From the NCBI GenBank assembly GCA_963807225.1, contig CAWEAD010000008.1, forward strand, positions 372,001 through 436,000: a DNA stretch of 64,000 nucleotides, in the 5' to 3' direction. This document shows positions 1 to 9,195 of this stretch, in pieces. How positions within the stretch are numbered: the first letter of the stretch is position 1; each line of letters starts with the position of its first letter. The stretch comes from JAGVGT01 sp963807225 (GTDB lineage: Bacteria > Desulfobacterota > Desulfobulbia > Desulfobulbales > JAGXFP01). The notes under the pieces are model-generated. The model was not told the origin of the DNA. It ran no database searches and worked only from the letters and a program-made list of their open reading frames with translations. The position numbers and the translations under genes are program-made.

Positions 1-77
1 TCTAATCTTTTCATAATTTTCCCTTTGTCTGTTGTTGATTGCACTCTATCGTGTGATGCTGGTTTTCTTGTGCGCAT
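1..77 (-). CDS. 5' end of an unidentified gene, cut by the window edge
   Basis: An open frame begins with ATG at 77-75 and runs off the left edge without a stop. The peptide starts MRTRKPASHDRVQ and is basic and hydrophilic. A good Shine-Dalgarno (AAGGAG, about 82-88 on the minus strand) lies at normal spacing, which is the main support. Only 25 codons are visible, so no family can be assigned; chance coding is possible. Confidence 0.4.
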   Translation of the reverse strand, partial: MRTRKPASHDRVQSTTDKGKIMKRL

Positions 78-584
78 ATCTTCTCCTTTCCCTCTCAGCA
101 GTTTCAAAATTCAAAACCATTAAAGAGATTGTGCTCACCTTTCCCCGAAGAGAGCGCCTTTGGTTGGGATGAGCGGAATCTTGTACGGTAGGTATGCAAT
201 TAGCCAGCCAACGGCGCCACGATAAGTAGCGTCTTTTATATAATGATGTAATTACGGTTGTTTATGCTTCGGTGGGCGGGGTTTGAAACACAGTGGCTAA
301 AACCTTTGCCTTAATATTTGATGGCGTCGCCAAAAGTCTGATCTGCCGCATCGTGGCAGGTTCATGAAAGGCTCGACAAACCTCACGTATGTCTCCGCTT
401 ACACGACACTATCACTCATGTATGCCGAGCTCTAAGTTTAGCCATCTCAACCGGTAGGACGGACCTTTCGGAGTCTCGCAGGCTCGCTTACCTGCAAGTC
501 CGTTATATTTGGCGGAGCCGCGATATCTTGAGGGATGTTTTGCCGGGAACCCGGTTCGAACCCGCCCAGCTGAGACCGAAAGAG

Positions 585-660
585 GAGGACCTGAACATGC
601 ATAGCGAGACGCATTCCCCGCAGCTCGAAGTCGCATTTCGTTTGCTTATCCGCGGTGGGA
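585..660 (-). repeat. Dispersed repeat, copy A
   Basis: Read on the minus strand this copy contains the blocks CCGCGGATAAGC, GACTTCGAG, GGGG, ATGC and CATGTTCA in the same order and near-identical spacing as the plus-strand copy at 28,500-28,560, with about 8 extra bases after GATAAGC. The similarity covers roughly 65 bp. It carries no terminal inverted repeats or GTTRRRY integron core, so its class is unknown. Confidence 0.6.
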
Positions 661-704
661 TTAGTGAGCGAATTTGATGAAAACATCCTTCCATACGGAG
701 ATAC

Positions 705-762
705 CACGTGGCTCGAAGTCCATCGCTTATCTGCCGCGGGGCGCTTCAATCCCGGAGAAAAA
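705..762 (-). repeat. Dispersed repeat, copy B (5' half)
   Basis: On the minus strand this copy matches the first half of the repeat at 28,488-28,540: GATTGAAGC, then CCCCGC, GCAGATAAGCG and GACTTCGAG. The match fades after that point. It lies about 50 bp upstream, in repeat orientation, of copy A, giving a head-to-tail pair. Confidence 0.6.
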
Positions 763-809
763 ACAATACGGTTGAATATGACGGATTCTGTTACAATGAC
801 AAATAAATT

Positions 810-3452
810 ATGGAAAAACAGATAAAAAAGGTCGGTAGTCCCAAAAGGCTAAAACCGCCTGTCCCCCGAAACTCCCTGAAAGATAAAGGTAAGTTGCTGT
901 TTCCTATCGTCGGCATCGGCGCCTCCGCCGGAGGTTTGGAAGCACTGGAGCAATTCCTGCGGCAGGTTCCGGCAGGGAGCGGCATGGCCTTCGTCATCGT
1001 CCAGCACCTGGATCCTACCCACAAAGGGATCATGGACGAACTACTCCAGCGTAACACCGGGATGAAGGTTTCGCAGGTGCGTGATCGGATGCGGGTAAAA
1101 CCTGACTGTGTCTATGTGATCCCCCCCAACAAGGACATGTCCATTCTGCACGGGGTGCTGCATCTGTTTGAGCCTACGGCGCCTCGCGGCCTGCGCCTGC
1201 CGATTGACTTTTTTCTCCGCTCCCTGGCCGAGGACCGCCAGGCGGCAAGCATCGGAGTCATCCTCTCCGGGATGGGTTCGGACGGGACCATCGGCTTGCG
1301 GGCCATCAAGGAAAAGGCTGGAGTGGTGCTGGTTCAAGATCCCGCCTCGGCCAAATTCGACAGTATGCCCAGGAGCGCCATTGCGGCCGGGCTCGCCGAT
1401 ATGGTGGCCCCGGCGGCTGATCTGCCCGCCAAGATCATCGACTATCTCCGCCACGCCAGAGTTGTTTCCAGAACTGAGTACATCCTGGAGGAGAAGGAAG
1501 TAAGCGGCCTGGAGAAAGTCCTCATTCTCTTGCGGAATCGGACCGGCCAGGATTTTTCGTTGTACAAGAAGAACACCGTCTATCGCCGAATCGAGCGGCG
1601 CATGAGCATTCACCAGATTGACACCATCGCCGCCTACGTCCGTTTTCTGCAGGAGAATCCCCAGGAGCTGGAGTTGCTTTTCAAGGAACTGCTGATCGGC
1701 GTCACCAACTTTTTTCGCGATCCGGCCGCCTGGGAGCAACTGCAGAAAGTGGTCATCCCCGAGCTCCTGACCGCCCGCCCGGGCGACAGGGTGCTGCGGG
1801 CCTGGTCGGTCGGCTGCTCGACCGGGGAAGAGGCCTATTCCCTGGCCATGGTCTTCAAGGAGGTGCTGGAGGAAGTCCAGCCCTCAGCATCATTCACCCT
1901 GCAGATCTTTGCCACCGATCTGGATGCGGACGCCATCGATAAGGCGCGCCAGGGTTTCTACCCCGACAACATCGCCGTGGATGTTTCCGCCAGCCGGCTG
2001 CGACGATTTTTTGTCCGGGAAGAAACCGGATACCGGGTCGGCAAGGAGATTCGGGAGATGGTGACCTTCGCCACCCAAAACCTGATCATGGACCCACCTT
2101 TTACCAAGCTGGATATCCTGATCTGCCGCAACTTGCTGATCTACCTGGCCCCGGAGCTGCAAAAAAAGCTTCTGCCACTTTTCCATTACAGTCTGAACCC
2201 CGGTGGCGTTTTGTTTCTAGGCAGTGCGGAGACCGCCAACGACTTCACGGATATTTTCAGCTCGCTGCACCTCAAGTCGAGACTCTATCGGCGACGCGAA
2301 TCGATCTTGGCGGTTGAACCGCCAACCTTTCCCTACTCTTATGTCCCCAGCCGGTCGGGAGTCCCCAAGGAGTTAATAATGTCAAAACCTGCCGTCAATC
2401 TGCAGTCGCTGGCCGACCAGGTGCTGCTGCAGCACTTTTCTCCACCGGCCGTGCTGGTCAACGATAAGGGGGATATCATTTATATCAGCGGCCGCACCGG
2501 CAAATATCTGGAGCCGGCGGCCGGCAAGGCCAACTGGAATATTTTTGCCATGATCCGGGAAGGGCTCAGTTTTGATCTGAGCAGTGCCTTTCAGAAAGCG
2601 CTGCGGAGCAAAAAACCGGTAATTGCCAGTGGGCAAAGGATCGGAGAAGGCGGCGTCACCCAGGATGTTGATATCACGGTCGAGGTGATTAATGAACCGG
2701 AGGCTCTGCGGGGGATGGTGATGATCGTATTTAACGACGTTGCGCATATCTCGGCAAAGAAAACCTCAGGCCGTGCCAAGAAATCTACGTCCGGGAAGGA
2801 CAGGAGCCTAGAATTAGAGCATGAACTCCAACAGGTCAAAGATTCACTGCATACCACCCGTGAGGAGATGCAATCTTCCCAGGAAGAGCTTAAATCCACC
2901 AATGAGGAGTTACAGTCAACCAACGAGGAGCTGCAGTCCGCCAACGAGGAGCTGACTACTTCAAGAGAGGAGATGCAGTCCATGAATGAGGAGCTGCAGA
3001 CCTTGAACGCCGAGCAGCAATTCAAGATGGAAGAGTTGTCGCGGGTCAACGATGACATGCGAAATCTGCTTAACAGCACCGGCATAGTTACCATTTTTCT
3101 GGATAACCAGCTCCATGTCCTGCGTTTCACCAGCGGAGCGAATAAGCTTTTCAAGTTGATCCCGGCAGACGTGGGACGTCCCCTTTCCGATATTACCAGC
3201 GATCTGGTCTATCCCGGTTTGGCCGCAGAGGCGCGTGAGGTGCTGCGGACCCTGGTTTTTTCGGAAAAACAGGTCTCCACCATCGACGGCCGCTGGTTTT
3301 CGGTGCGGATCATGCCTTATCGCACCATGAATGATATGATCGCCGGGGTGGTGATCACCTTTTCCGATATCACCGAGACCAAGAAGTTGGAGGAGGAACT
3401 GCGCCGGGAGAATGCCGAACTGAAGAGCCAGCTAAAGGAAGTTGCCAAGTAA
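810..3452 (+). CDS. CheB-CheR-PAS chemotaxis-type fusion protein
   Basis: An 880-residue cytoplasmic protein joining a CheB-type methylesterase (about 30-215) to a CheR-type SAM-dependent methyltransferase (about 232-495), a PAS-like region (about 530-640), a long coiled coil (about 665-745, heptads built on NEELQS repeats) and a PAS domain (about 745-865). The esterase triad is visible as S39 in GIGASAGG, H66 in VQHLDP and D158 in GMGSDGT. The methyltransferase shows the SAM loop SVGCSTGEEAYSLA. No kinase domain follows, unlike some longer members. There is no clear Shine-Dalgarno, so the start is less certain. It probably passes a signal to the kinase and regulator that follow; no flagellar or chemoreceptor genes are nearby, so a role outside classical chemotaxis is likely (inference). 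Confidence 0.9.
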   Translation: MEKQIKKVGSPKRLKPPVPRNSLKDKGKLLFPIVGIGASAGGLEALEQFLRQVPAGSGMAFVIVQHLDPTHKGIMDELLQRNTGMKVSQVRDRMRVKPDCVYVIPPNKDMSILHGVLHLFEPTAPRGLRLPIDFFLRSLAEDRQAASIGVILSGMGSDGTIGLRAIKEKAGVVLVQDPASAKFDSMPRSAIAAGLADMVAPAADLPAKIIDYLRHARVVSRTEYILEEKEVSGLEKVLILLRNRTGQDFSLYKKNTVYRRIERRMSIHQIDTIAAYVRFLQENPQELELLFKELLIGVTNFFRDPAAWEQLQKVVIPELLTARPGDRVLRAWSVGCSTGEEAYSLAMVFKEVLEEVQPSASFTLQIFATDLDADAIDKARQGFYPDNIAVDVSASRLRRFFVREETGYRVGKEIREMVTFATQNLIMDPPFTKLDILICRNLLIYLAPELQKKLLPLFHYSLNPGGVLFLGSAETANDFTDIFSSLHLKSRLYRRRESILAVEPPTFPYSYVPSRSGVPKELIMSKPAVNLQSLADQVLLQHFSPPAVLVNDKGDIIYISGRTGKYLEPAAGKANWNIFAMIREGLSFDLSSAFQKALRSKKPVIASGQRIGEGGVTQDVDITVEVINEPEALRGMVMIVFNDVAHISAKKTSGRAKKSTSGKDRSLELEHELQQVKDSLHTTREEMQSSQEELKSTNEELQSTNEELQSANEELTTSREEMQSMNEELQTLNAEQQFKMEELSRVNDDMRNLLNSTGIVTIFLDNQLHVLRFTSGANKLFKLIPADVGRPLSDITSDLVYPGLAAEAREVLRTLVFSEKQVSTIDGRWFSVRIMPYRTMNDMIAGVVITFSDITETKKLEEELRRENAELKSQLKEVAK

Positions 3453-3874
3453 GTGAGGGCGGGGATTAAAACCACTAAAGACTGAAAAGCGACAGAGGCG
3501 GCCGAACTTCGCCGGCCCGCTTAACATCCTGATGGTGTTTGGAGAAACTGGTGGCTGAATCGAGGGAAAAAACGGAGCGGCAGTGCTCCTGGGTTTCAAG
3601 CTCCAACATCCTTCATGCCCGGATGTGCAAACTCGGCATCCGCCGGCAATAAGCGCCTCGCTGCCGACCTCGTATAAATGATTACATCTCTTCGGAAGAT
3701 TTGTCGGCTCCGGTTTCGGCTCCCAGGGTCCCAAGTGGGGATAAATTAAAAGTATCTTGAGTTGCGCCGATCAACTGATCGCCAAAGATTCATAATCTGT
3801 GGGCCGTCTCCGGTAATCTGCGGAGTTTTGGTATCGGAGGGCCGGCAATCTGAACAATAATATCTAGGTGAGTA
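3453..3874 (+). other. Intergenic region with a relic of a regulator tail
   Basis: The 422 bp between the CheB-CheR fusion and the hybrid kinase contain no intact gene. About 3522-3652 is a decayed copy of the C-terminal DNA-binding segment of the sigma54 regulator found at 7260-7394, listed separately. The remainder shows no clear promoter or terminator. Confidence 0.6.
3522..3652 (+). pseudogene. Decayed HTH_8 tail of a sigma54-type regulator
   Basis: Read in frame from about 3524 the sequence gives NILMVFGETGG, a stop, then IEGKNGAAVLLGF, closely matching HILVVLGETGGRIEGKNGAAILLGL at the end of the regulator at 7260-7394. One extra base after this point shifts the frame, after which RMRKLGI-like sequence is recoverable, ending at TAA 3650-3652. 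This is the Fis-like helix-turn-helix tail only; the REC and AAA+ parts are absent. It is either the scar of a lost tandem regulator or of a partial duplication. Confidence 0.75.
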
Positions 3875-5674
3875 ATGGGTAGTAAAAAAGACAAGAACCT
3901 CTCGGCGGCATCCACTATGCGTAGTCAAGCGGAACAGCGGCTGCATGATCGGGCCTTGGAACAGCTGCCGCTGAAGACGGAGGATGAGAGGCAAAGGCTT
4001 TTTCATGAACTGCAGGTCCACCAGATCGAACTGGAGATGCAAAATGATGAGCTGCGCCGAGCCCAGGAAGAGTTGGAATTTTCAAGGGATAAGTATCTCG
4101 AACTCTATGACTTTGCGCCAGTCGGGTATTTCACTTTTGATGGTGCCGGAGTGATCCGGGAAGTAAATCTTACCGGGGCGCAACTGCTGGGTATAGAAAG
4201 GAGAATGCTGGTCGATAAACCCTTCAGCCGTTTCATTGCCGTGGCGGATGAGAGGGCGATTTTCGCCGGGCACCTCGAAAGTGTTACACAAAAACAGGGA
4301 TTGCAGAGGTGCGAACTCAGGCTTCGCGGAAAAGACGGCAGCTTTATCCACGGCCAGCTTCAGAGCATCGCGGTGGCCAATCCCGAAAGCAATAACGGTT
4401 GTATCCTTTCCTCAATCATTGATGCCACGGGGGCCAAGCAGTCGGAAGAGGCGCTGCAGGAGAAAAACCTTGAGCTGGAGGACGCTTGGCGGGTGGCGGA
4501 AAAAGCCAATCATGCCAAATCGGAGTTTCTCTCCGGCGTGAGCCACGAGTTGCGTTCGCCGCTCAATGCGATCCTCGGTTTCGCTCAATTATTGGAAAAG
4601 GGTTTGCCGCCGCCGTCGCCCAAGCAAAAGTCCAGCATCGAGCAGATTATCAAAGCGGGGTGGTATCTGCTGAAACTGATTAACGAAATTCTCGATCTGG
4701 CCCTGATCGACTCGGGCAGGTTGTCTCTCTCGATAGAGCCCATGGCGCTGGACGAAGTTATTCGCGAATGTCAGGCAATGGTCGAACCACTAGCGCAAAA
4801 AAACGGGATCAGCATTAGTTTCCCCCAATTCGAGACCCCATATTTTGTTTACGCCGATCGAACCAGGGTTAAACAGGTGCTGATCAACCTGTTTTCCAAT
4901 GCCATCAAATACAACAGCGCCAACGGCATGGTTGAAGTGACTTGCCGAGCAAATGCTCCGGGGCGGATACGCATCGGCGTGCAGGATACCGGCGGCGGAT
5001 TATCTGCCGAGCAAATCGCTCAGCTTTTCCAGCCTTTCAATCGTCTAGGCCGGGAGATTCGCTTGGAGGAAGGTACCGGTATCGGCCTGGTGGTGACCAA
5101 ACGACTGGTCGAAATGATGGACGGCATCATCGGCGTGGAAAGTTCGGTCGGGGTGGGCACCGTGTTCTGGATCGAACTGAATCTGGCGGATGAACCGGAA
5201 ATTTCCATCGTTGATCCCGAAACCTTGGAGTCATTTGAGGCTGAACAAAACCAGGGGAGAGCGTTGCGTCTCCTGCTCTATATCGAAGACAATCAGGCCA
5301 ACATGCAGTTGGTAGAGCAACTGATCGGGCTTCGTTCCGATTTGCGGCTGTTGGGCGCGACGGATGGTCCGCAAGGTCTGGCGTTGGCAAAGACCCATCT
5401 GCCGGAGGTGATCTTGATGGACATCAACCTGCCCGGCATCAGCGGCGACCAGGTGCTGAAAATCCTGCGGGAAGATTCCGCTACCTCGCATATCCCGGTA
5501 ATTGCCATCAGCGCCAATGCCATGCCGCACGATATTGAGAGAAGTTTGGGAGCGGGATTCTTCCATTATCTCACCAAGCCGATCAAGATCAACGAGTTCA
5601 TGGAGACTTTGGACGTGGCGCTGAAATACGCCGAAACCCATGCGGCTTTGGTCGCTAAAAAGATTAATCACTAG
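3875..5674 (+). CDS. PAS hybrid histidine kinase with C-terminal receiver
   Basis: A 599-residue soluble sensor kinase. It begins with a helical segment carrying LQVHQIELEMQNDELR, common in this kinase group, followed by a PAS domain (about 70-190), a HisKA dimerisation domain with phospho-acceptor H224 in SHELRSPLNAILGF, a HATPase_c domain (N-box LFSNAIKYN, G1 DTGGGLS, G2 GTGIGL) and a receiver domain (about 460-585) with phospho-acceptor D516 in ILMDINLPG and the conserved K of LTKPIK. No membrane segment is seen, so it probably senses an intracellular cue. It sits between the CheB-CheR fusion and a sigma54 regulator, all on the same strand, consistent with one phosphorelay (inference). Confidence 0.92.
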   Translation: MGSKKDKNLSAASTMRSQAEQRLHDRALEQLPLKTEDERQRLFHELQVHQIELEMQNDELRRAQEELEFSRDKYLELYDFAPVGYFTFDGAGVIREVNLTGAQLLGIERRMLVDKPFSRFIAVADERAIFAGHLESVTQKQGLQRCELRLRGKDGSFIHGQLQSIAVANPESNNGCILSSIIDATGAKQSEEALQEKNLELEDAWRVAEKANHAKSEFLSGVSHELRSPLNAILGFAQLLEKGLPPPSPKQKSSIEQIIKAGWYLLKLINEILDLALIDSGRLSLSIEPMALDEVIRECQAMVEPLAQKNGISISFPQFETPYFVYADRTRVKQVLINLFSNAIKYNSANGMVEVTCRANAPGRIRIGVQDTGGGLSAEQIAQLFQPFNRLGREIRLEEGTGIGLVVTKRLVEMMDGIIGVESSVGVGTVFWIELNLADEPEISIVDPETLESFEAEQNQGRALRLLLYIEDNQANMQLVEQLIGLRSDLRLLGATDGPQGLALAKTHLPEVILMDINLPGISGDQVLKILREDSATSHIPVIAISANAMPHDIERSLGAGFFHYLTKPIKINEFMETLDVALKYAETHAALVAKKINH

Positions 5675-5846
5675 GGCTGCGGGTTGAGGAATGAAGGCTA
5701 TAGCCAGTTCAGGCACGCCCAGCAAACAGGCCACGGTATCGCCCTGGGCTGACAATTTTTTTCGGTTGATTTAACTTGATTGAAAACTTGTACTACACCA
5801 CTAAGCCTGAACAACGTGATTGTTATTTGAAGAGGAAGAAAAAATT

Positions 5847-7394
5847 ATGATTACCGATGCCGATATTTTCAAGGCCAGCATCCTGATTGTTGACGACATG
5901 GAGGCCAATGTCCTCCTGCTCGAGCAATTGCTGGAAGACGCCGGTTACACCGGAGTAGCCTCAACGAAGAATCCGCGGGAAGTCGGCGCGCTGCATCGCA
6001 AAAACCATTATGATCTGATCTTGCTTGACCTGCAGATGCCAGGCATGGATGGGTTCCAGGTGATGGAAGAACTCAAGGCCAACGATATGGACGACTATCT
6101 TCCGGTCCTGGTGATCACCGCCCAGCCGGACCACAAGCTGCGTGCCCTGCAGGCCGGCGCCAAAGACTTCATCGGTAAACCGTTCGATCTGCTCGAGGTC
6201 AAGACCCGGATCCACAACCTGCTGGAAGTGCGACTGCTGTATAAACAACTCGGGAATTACAGCAAGGAGCTGGAAGAGACGGTGCAGAAAAAGACCGGGG
6301 ATCTGCGCCAGGCGAATATGCAACTCACCCAGGAAGTCGGCGAACGCAAGAAGGCCGAGGAGTCGCTGCAAAGTAGCTATAAGGAAATAAAACAGCTGAA
6401 AGACCGGCTCCAGGCCGAGAACATCTATCTGCAGCAGGAGGTGGCCCGGCAGCACAACTTCGGTGAGGTCATCGGCCAAAGCAAAGCCCTCTCGCAGGTT
6501 TTCATGCAGGTCGAGCAGGTGGCGCCCATGAATGCGACTGTTCTTCTCCTTGGCGAAACCGGCAGTGGCAAGGGATTGATCGCCCGCGCCATTCATAGTC
6601 GCAGTGCCCGGAAAGAGCGGGCAATGATCACCATCAACTGCACCTCGCTACCGGCGAATCTCATCGAAAGTGAGCTTTTCGGGCGGGAGAAGGGCGCCTT
6701 CACCGGCTCTGACGCCCGGCAGATCGGGCGTTTCGAACTGGCCGACGGCGGCACTATCTTTCTCGATGAAATCGGCGAGATGCCTTTGGAGCTGCAGGCC
6801 AAACTGCTCCGGGTTATTCAGGACGGCGAATTCGAGCGACTGGGCAACCCGCGCACCATTAAGATCGATGTCCGGATCATCGCGGCCAGCAACCGCAATC
6901 TTGAGGAGGAAATCAATAAAGGCAGGTTCCGGGAGGACCTGTTCTATCGGCTCAATGTTTTCCCCATCACGGTTCCGCCCCTGCGCCAGCGCAAGGACGA
7001 TATCCCACTGCTGGTCAATCATTTCCTGGCCAAATTCAACAAGAAAATGGACAAGAAGATAGCGCAGGTCTCAAAAGAGACCATGGATCTTCTGCAGGGG
7101 TACGGTTGGCCCGGTAACGTGCGGGAGTTGGAAAATGTCCTGGAGCGGGCTGTAATCATCAGCCAGGGCAACACCTTGCAGGTATTAGATCGGTTCGAAG
7201 GCTGCCGGCAGCAAGTGCAAACGGCGGGACAGAAAGTCAAATCCATCGCCGAGTTGGAGCATGACCATATCCTGGTGGTGCTTGGGGAAACCGGGGGTCG
7301 AATCGAAGGGAAAAACGGCGCGGCGATCCTACTTGGTCTCAACCCCAGCACCCTTCGCGCCCGGATGCGCAAACTTGGGATCCAGCGGAACTAA
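5847..7394 (+). CDS. Sigma54-dependent response regulator (REC-AAA+-HTH_8)
   Basis: A 515-residue NtrC-family activator. The receiver domain (about 10-125) has phospho-acceptor D61 in LLDLQMPGMDG; a coiled-coil linker (about 135-205) precedes the AAA+ domain (about 210-445) with Walker A GETGSGKG, Walker B GGTIFLDEIGEM and arginine-finger sequence; the C-terminal Fis-like HTH follows (about 470-515). The sigma54-contacting loop reads GAFTGS, not the usual GAFTGA. I chose ATG 5847 rather than an upstream in-frame codon at 5820 because GAGGAAG lies just before it and the receiver fold starts soon after. It probably answers to the upstream hybrid kinase and drives sigma54 promoters; targets are unknown. 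Confidence 0.92.
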   Translation: MITDADIFKASILIVDDMEANVLLLEQLLEDAGYTGVASTKNPREVGALHRKNHYDLILLDLQMPGMDGFQVMEELKANDMDDYLPVLVITAQPDHKLRALQAGAKDFIGKPFDLLEVKTRIHNLLEVRLLYKQLGNYSKELEETVQKKTGDLRQANMQLTQEVGERKKAEESLQSSYKEIKQLKDRLQAENIYLQQEVARQHNFGEVIGQSKALSQVFMQVEQVAPMNATVLLLGETGSGKGLIARAIHSRSARKERAMITINCTSLPANLIESELFGREKGAFTGSDARQIGRFELADGGTIFLDEIGEMPLELQAKLLRVIQDGEFERLGNPRTIKIDVRIIAASNRNLEEEINKGRFREDLFYRLNVFPITVPPLRQRKDDIPLLVNHFLAKFNKKMDKKIAQVSKETMDLLQGYGWPGNVRELENVLERAVIISQGNTLQVLDRFEGCRQQVQTAGQKVKSIAELEHDHILVVLGETGGRIEGKNGAAILLGLNPSTLRARMRKLGIQRN

Positions 7395-8025
7395 TAGGAT
7401 GGAATTAAGTTATTATTTCACCGGCCAGGCTGAAATAATGTCGCGCTTCAAGCCGGAGTCCGCACCAAGAAACGCAGCCTTTCTTGGTCTAATGGTGCCA
7501 CAAAAGGGACCTTCGCCATGTTCCGGTGAAGGGGATGAGATTTCAACCGCCGACTTTATGAACTTACTTTAAGGCGTATGCCACCTGGCAAATTCGACCT
7601 GGACTATAACCTACTGCTTGAACCTGCCGGTCTGGCCGGACTTTCGATTCACTAAAGAAAAACCATAAAGATAAACCATCCGTTCCAACACCGTTGTTGT
7701 TTAGTCCGCAGATTTTCTGCTTTGACCTCTGGTATTTACCTGCCGGAATGTTGTAAATTTAAAATTCCTATATTTTTTCTTGACAGAATTGCGGCGGAGG
7801 TTTACCCATACAGTACCACTGTGTGGTATCGGGCTGATTGCAGGTGCCTGTCGTTATCATGACGGATGATGAATTTTTTACCCAAGGTAGACTCTGTTGT
7901 AGAACGGTTTCAACTGTGCGTTTGGGTGATGAGGATCCGGAGTGAACGATGCAGGCGAAGCAACCATAAACGGTAATTTTGGGGAATTACCGGAGTCAAG
8001 ACCAACAAACAGATCGGAGAGGAAA
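7395..8025 (+). other. Long intergenic region with three consecutive hairpins
   Basis: No protein gene is supported in these 631 bp. Three inverted repeats follow one another closely at 7412-7439, 7464-7488 and 7510-7532. Further on, TTGACA at 7780-7785 could be a -35 box for the beta-propeller gene, but no good -10 lies at the right distance. A 28-codon in-frame extension of the next gene (from 7942) lacks a ribosome site and is not adopted. Confidence 0.5.
7412..7532 (+). ncRNA. Putative structured RNA: three tandem hairpins
   Basis: Three stems are seen directly: ATTATTTCA (7412-7420) with TGAAATAAT (7431-7439); ACCAAGAAA (7464-7472) with TTTCTTGGT (7480-7488); CCTTCGCC (7510-7517) with GGTGAAGG (7525-7532, one G-U pair). 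None is followed by a clean T-run. They start 18 bp after the regulator stop. Possibilities are a processed 3' UTR, a small RNA, or folded attachment-site DNA. No known RNA family is recognised. Confidence 0.35.
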
Positions 8026-9132
8026 ATGAAGCAGAAAATCAGTAAAATGGCGCTGTCCCTGGCTGTACTGTCCACAACCATGTTCATCGGTTCGGCGGTC
8101 ATGGCCGACGAGGCCAAAGTTGCCGCACCTGCGATGGAGAAGTCACCTTCCATAGAAGTCAAGTTCGGCCCCACCTTTAACGCCGTTGCTTACATCGCCG
8201 GCCATGGTGGCCACCTGGCCATCATCGACCTGCGCACCCTTCGGGAGCCGACCGATGCCGATAAGGATCGTATCGTGCTGACCGAGGCCGGTTCCGAAAT
8301 GGAAGGCATCATCGCCGGCATGAGTTTCGAGCAGATCAAAAAGTCCGGTGGTAGCCACGGACAGGCCCTGACCAAGGAAGGCGGAAAGAAGTATCTGATT
8401 GCCGGCACCCTGGCAGGTGACGTCTATAAGGTCGATCTGGCCACCGGCAAGAAGGAAGGCCCGATCAAGGTCGGCGAAAAATTCTGCGGCGCCGTCACCG
8501 GTCCGGACGGCAATGTCTATTTCGAAGACATGGCCGACGGTAAAGTCTACGTTTTCGACCCGGTCAAGTTGAAGACCGTCGATGCGATGCCGGTAGGCAA
8601 TGCCGTCTGCGGCATCCAGTGGACCAAGAACAACAAGAAGGCATATATCACCGACATGCCCACCGGCACCGTCTATGTCTATGACTGGATCACCAAGAAG
8701 AAGATCAAGGAGATCACCAGCCCCGAGATGACCTTCATCCACCAGGCCCGGATGACTCCGGACGGCAAGGAACTGTGGGTCAGCGCGCCCAACGAGTTCG
8801 ATCCCGGCCTGAAGCCCGGCACCCATCGCAGCCAGGTCGTCATCATCGACACCGCCACAGATACGATCAAGGAGCGGGTCTTAATGCCGAACGATATTCG
8901 GCCCCACGATTTCGCTTTCACCGCCGATGGCAAGTACGCTTTTCTTTCCTCCCGTACTTACGGCGTCGACAGCGAGCTTAACATCATGGAGCGCGCCAGC
9001 TTCACCATCGTTCATTCCGTTTCGGCCTGCTATAGCTGCCACAGGGCCAACGACATTGAGGTCGAAATGGACAACGCTTCACCGCTGCTCTGCGGTATCG
9101 AGGTCGATTGGAACCCCAATCCCCGCATGTAA
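8026..9132 (+). CDS. Secreted beta-propeller protein with a C-terminal CxxCH haem motif
   Basis: A 368-residue protein with a Sec signal peptide (hydrophobic stretch about 9-26, then AVMADEA) and repeated blade-like segments such as YFEDMADGKVYVFD and AYITDMPTGTVYVYD, typical of YVTN/cytochrome-d1-like propellers. Near the C terminus CYSCH (residues 335-339) is a c-type haem attachment motif, and another Cys follows about 25 residues later. Start ATG 8026 has GGAGAGGAAA just upstream and directly precedes the signal peptide. It probably acts in the periplasm in electron transfer or metal/haem handling; the substrate is unknown. A strong terminator follows it, so it may be transcribed apart from the ABC genes downstream. 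Confidence 0.75.
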   Translation: MKQKISKMALSLAVLSTTMFIGSAVMADEAKVAAPAMEKSPSIEVKFGPTFNAVAYIAGHGGHLAIIDLRTLREPTDADKDRIVLTEAGSEMEGIIAGMSFEQIKKSGGSHGQALTKEGGKKYLIAGTLAGDVYKVDLATGKKEGPIKVGEKFCGAVTGPDGNVYFEDMADGKVYVFDPVKLKTVDAMPVGNAVCGIQWTKNNKKAYITDMPTGTVYVYDWITKKKIKEITSPEMTFIHQARMTPDGKELWVSAPNEFDPGLKPGTHRSQVVIIDTATDTIKERVLMPNDIRPHDFAFTADGKYAFLSSRTYGVDSELNIMERASFTIVHSVSACYSCHRANDIEVEMDNASPLLCGIEVDWNPNPRM

Positions 9133-9164
9133 CGGTGTTTGATTAGTCCCAGAAATGTCTTACA

Positions 9165-9195
9165 GGGGCCGGGGAAACCCGGCCCCTTCTTTTTT
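9165..9195 (+). terminator. Rho-independent terminator after the beta-propeller gene
   Basis: GGGGCCGGG (9165-9173), loop GAAA, CCCGGCCCC (9178-9186), then TTCTTTTTT. A perfect 9-bp GC stem with a GNRA loop and a T-rich tail, 32 bp after the stop codon. Confidence 0.92.

Larger units (their letters stand above)
78..809. other. Gene-poor region with two dispersed-repeat copies
   Basis: No convincing gene is visible here. Short overlapping frames between about 412 and 750 look like chance reading of repeated DNA. The recognisable content is two copies of a repeat (about 585-660 and 705-762, both in minus orientation) that also occurs at about 28,488-28,560. No tRNA or insertion-sequence gene was seen. 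Confidence 0.5.

Noticed and set aside
412..749. Three overlapping minus-strand frames of 60-100 codons
   Set aside because: They translate the dispersed repeat and its surroundings in different frames, lack ribosome sites, and the same DNA recurs elsewhere in a non-coding leader.
585..762. The dispersed repeat as integron attC sites
   Set aside because: The copies lack paired RYYYAAC and GTTRRRY core sites, and no integrase or cassette array is present.
3522..3652. UGA in the relic HTH tail as a third selenocysteine codon
   Set aside because: The UGA replaces an Arg codon, not Cys, no suitable hairpin follows it, and the segment also carries a frameshift.
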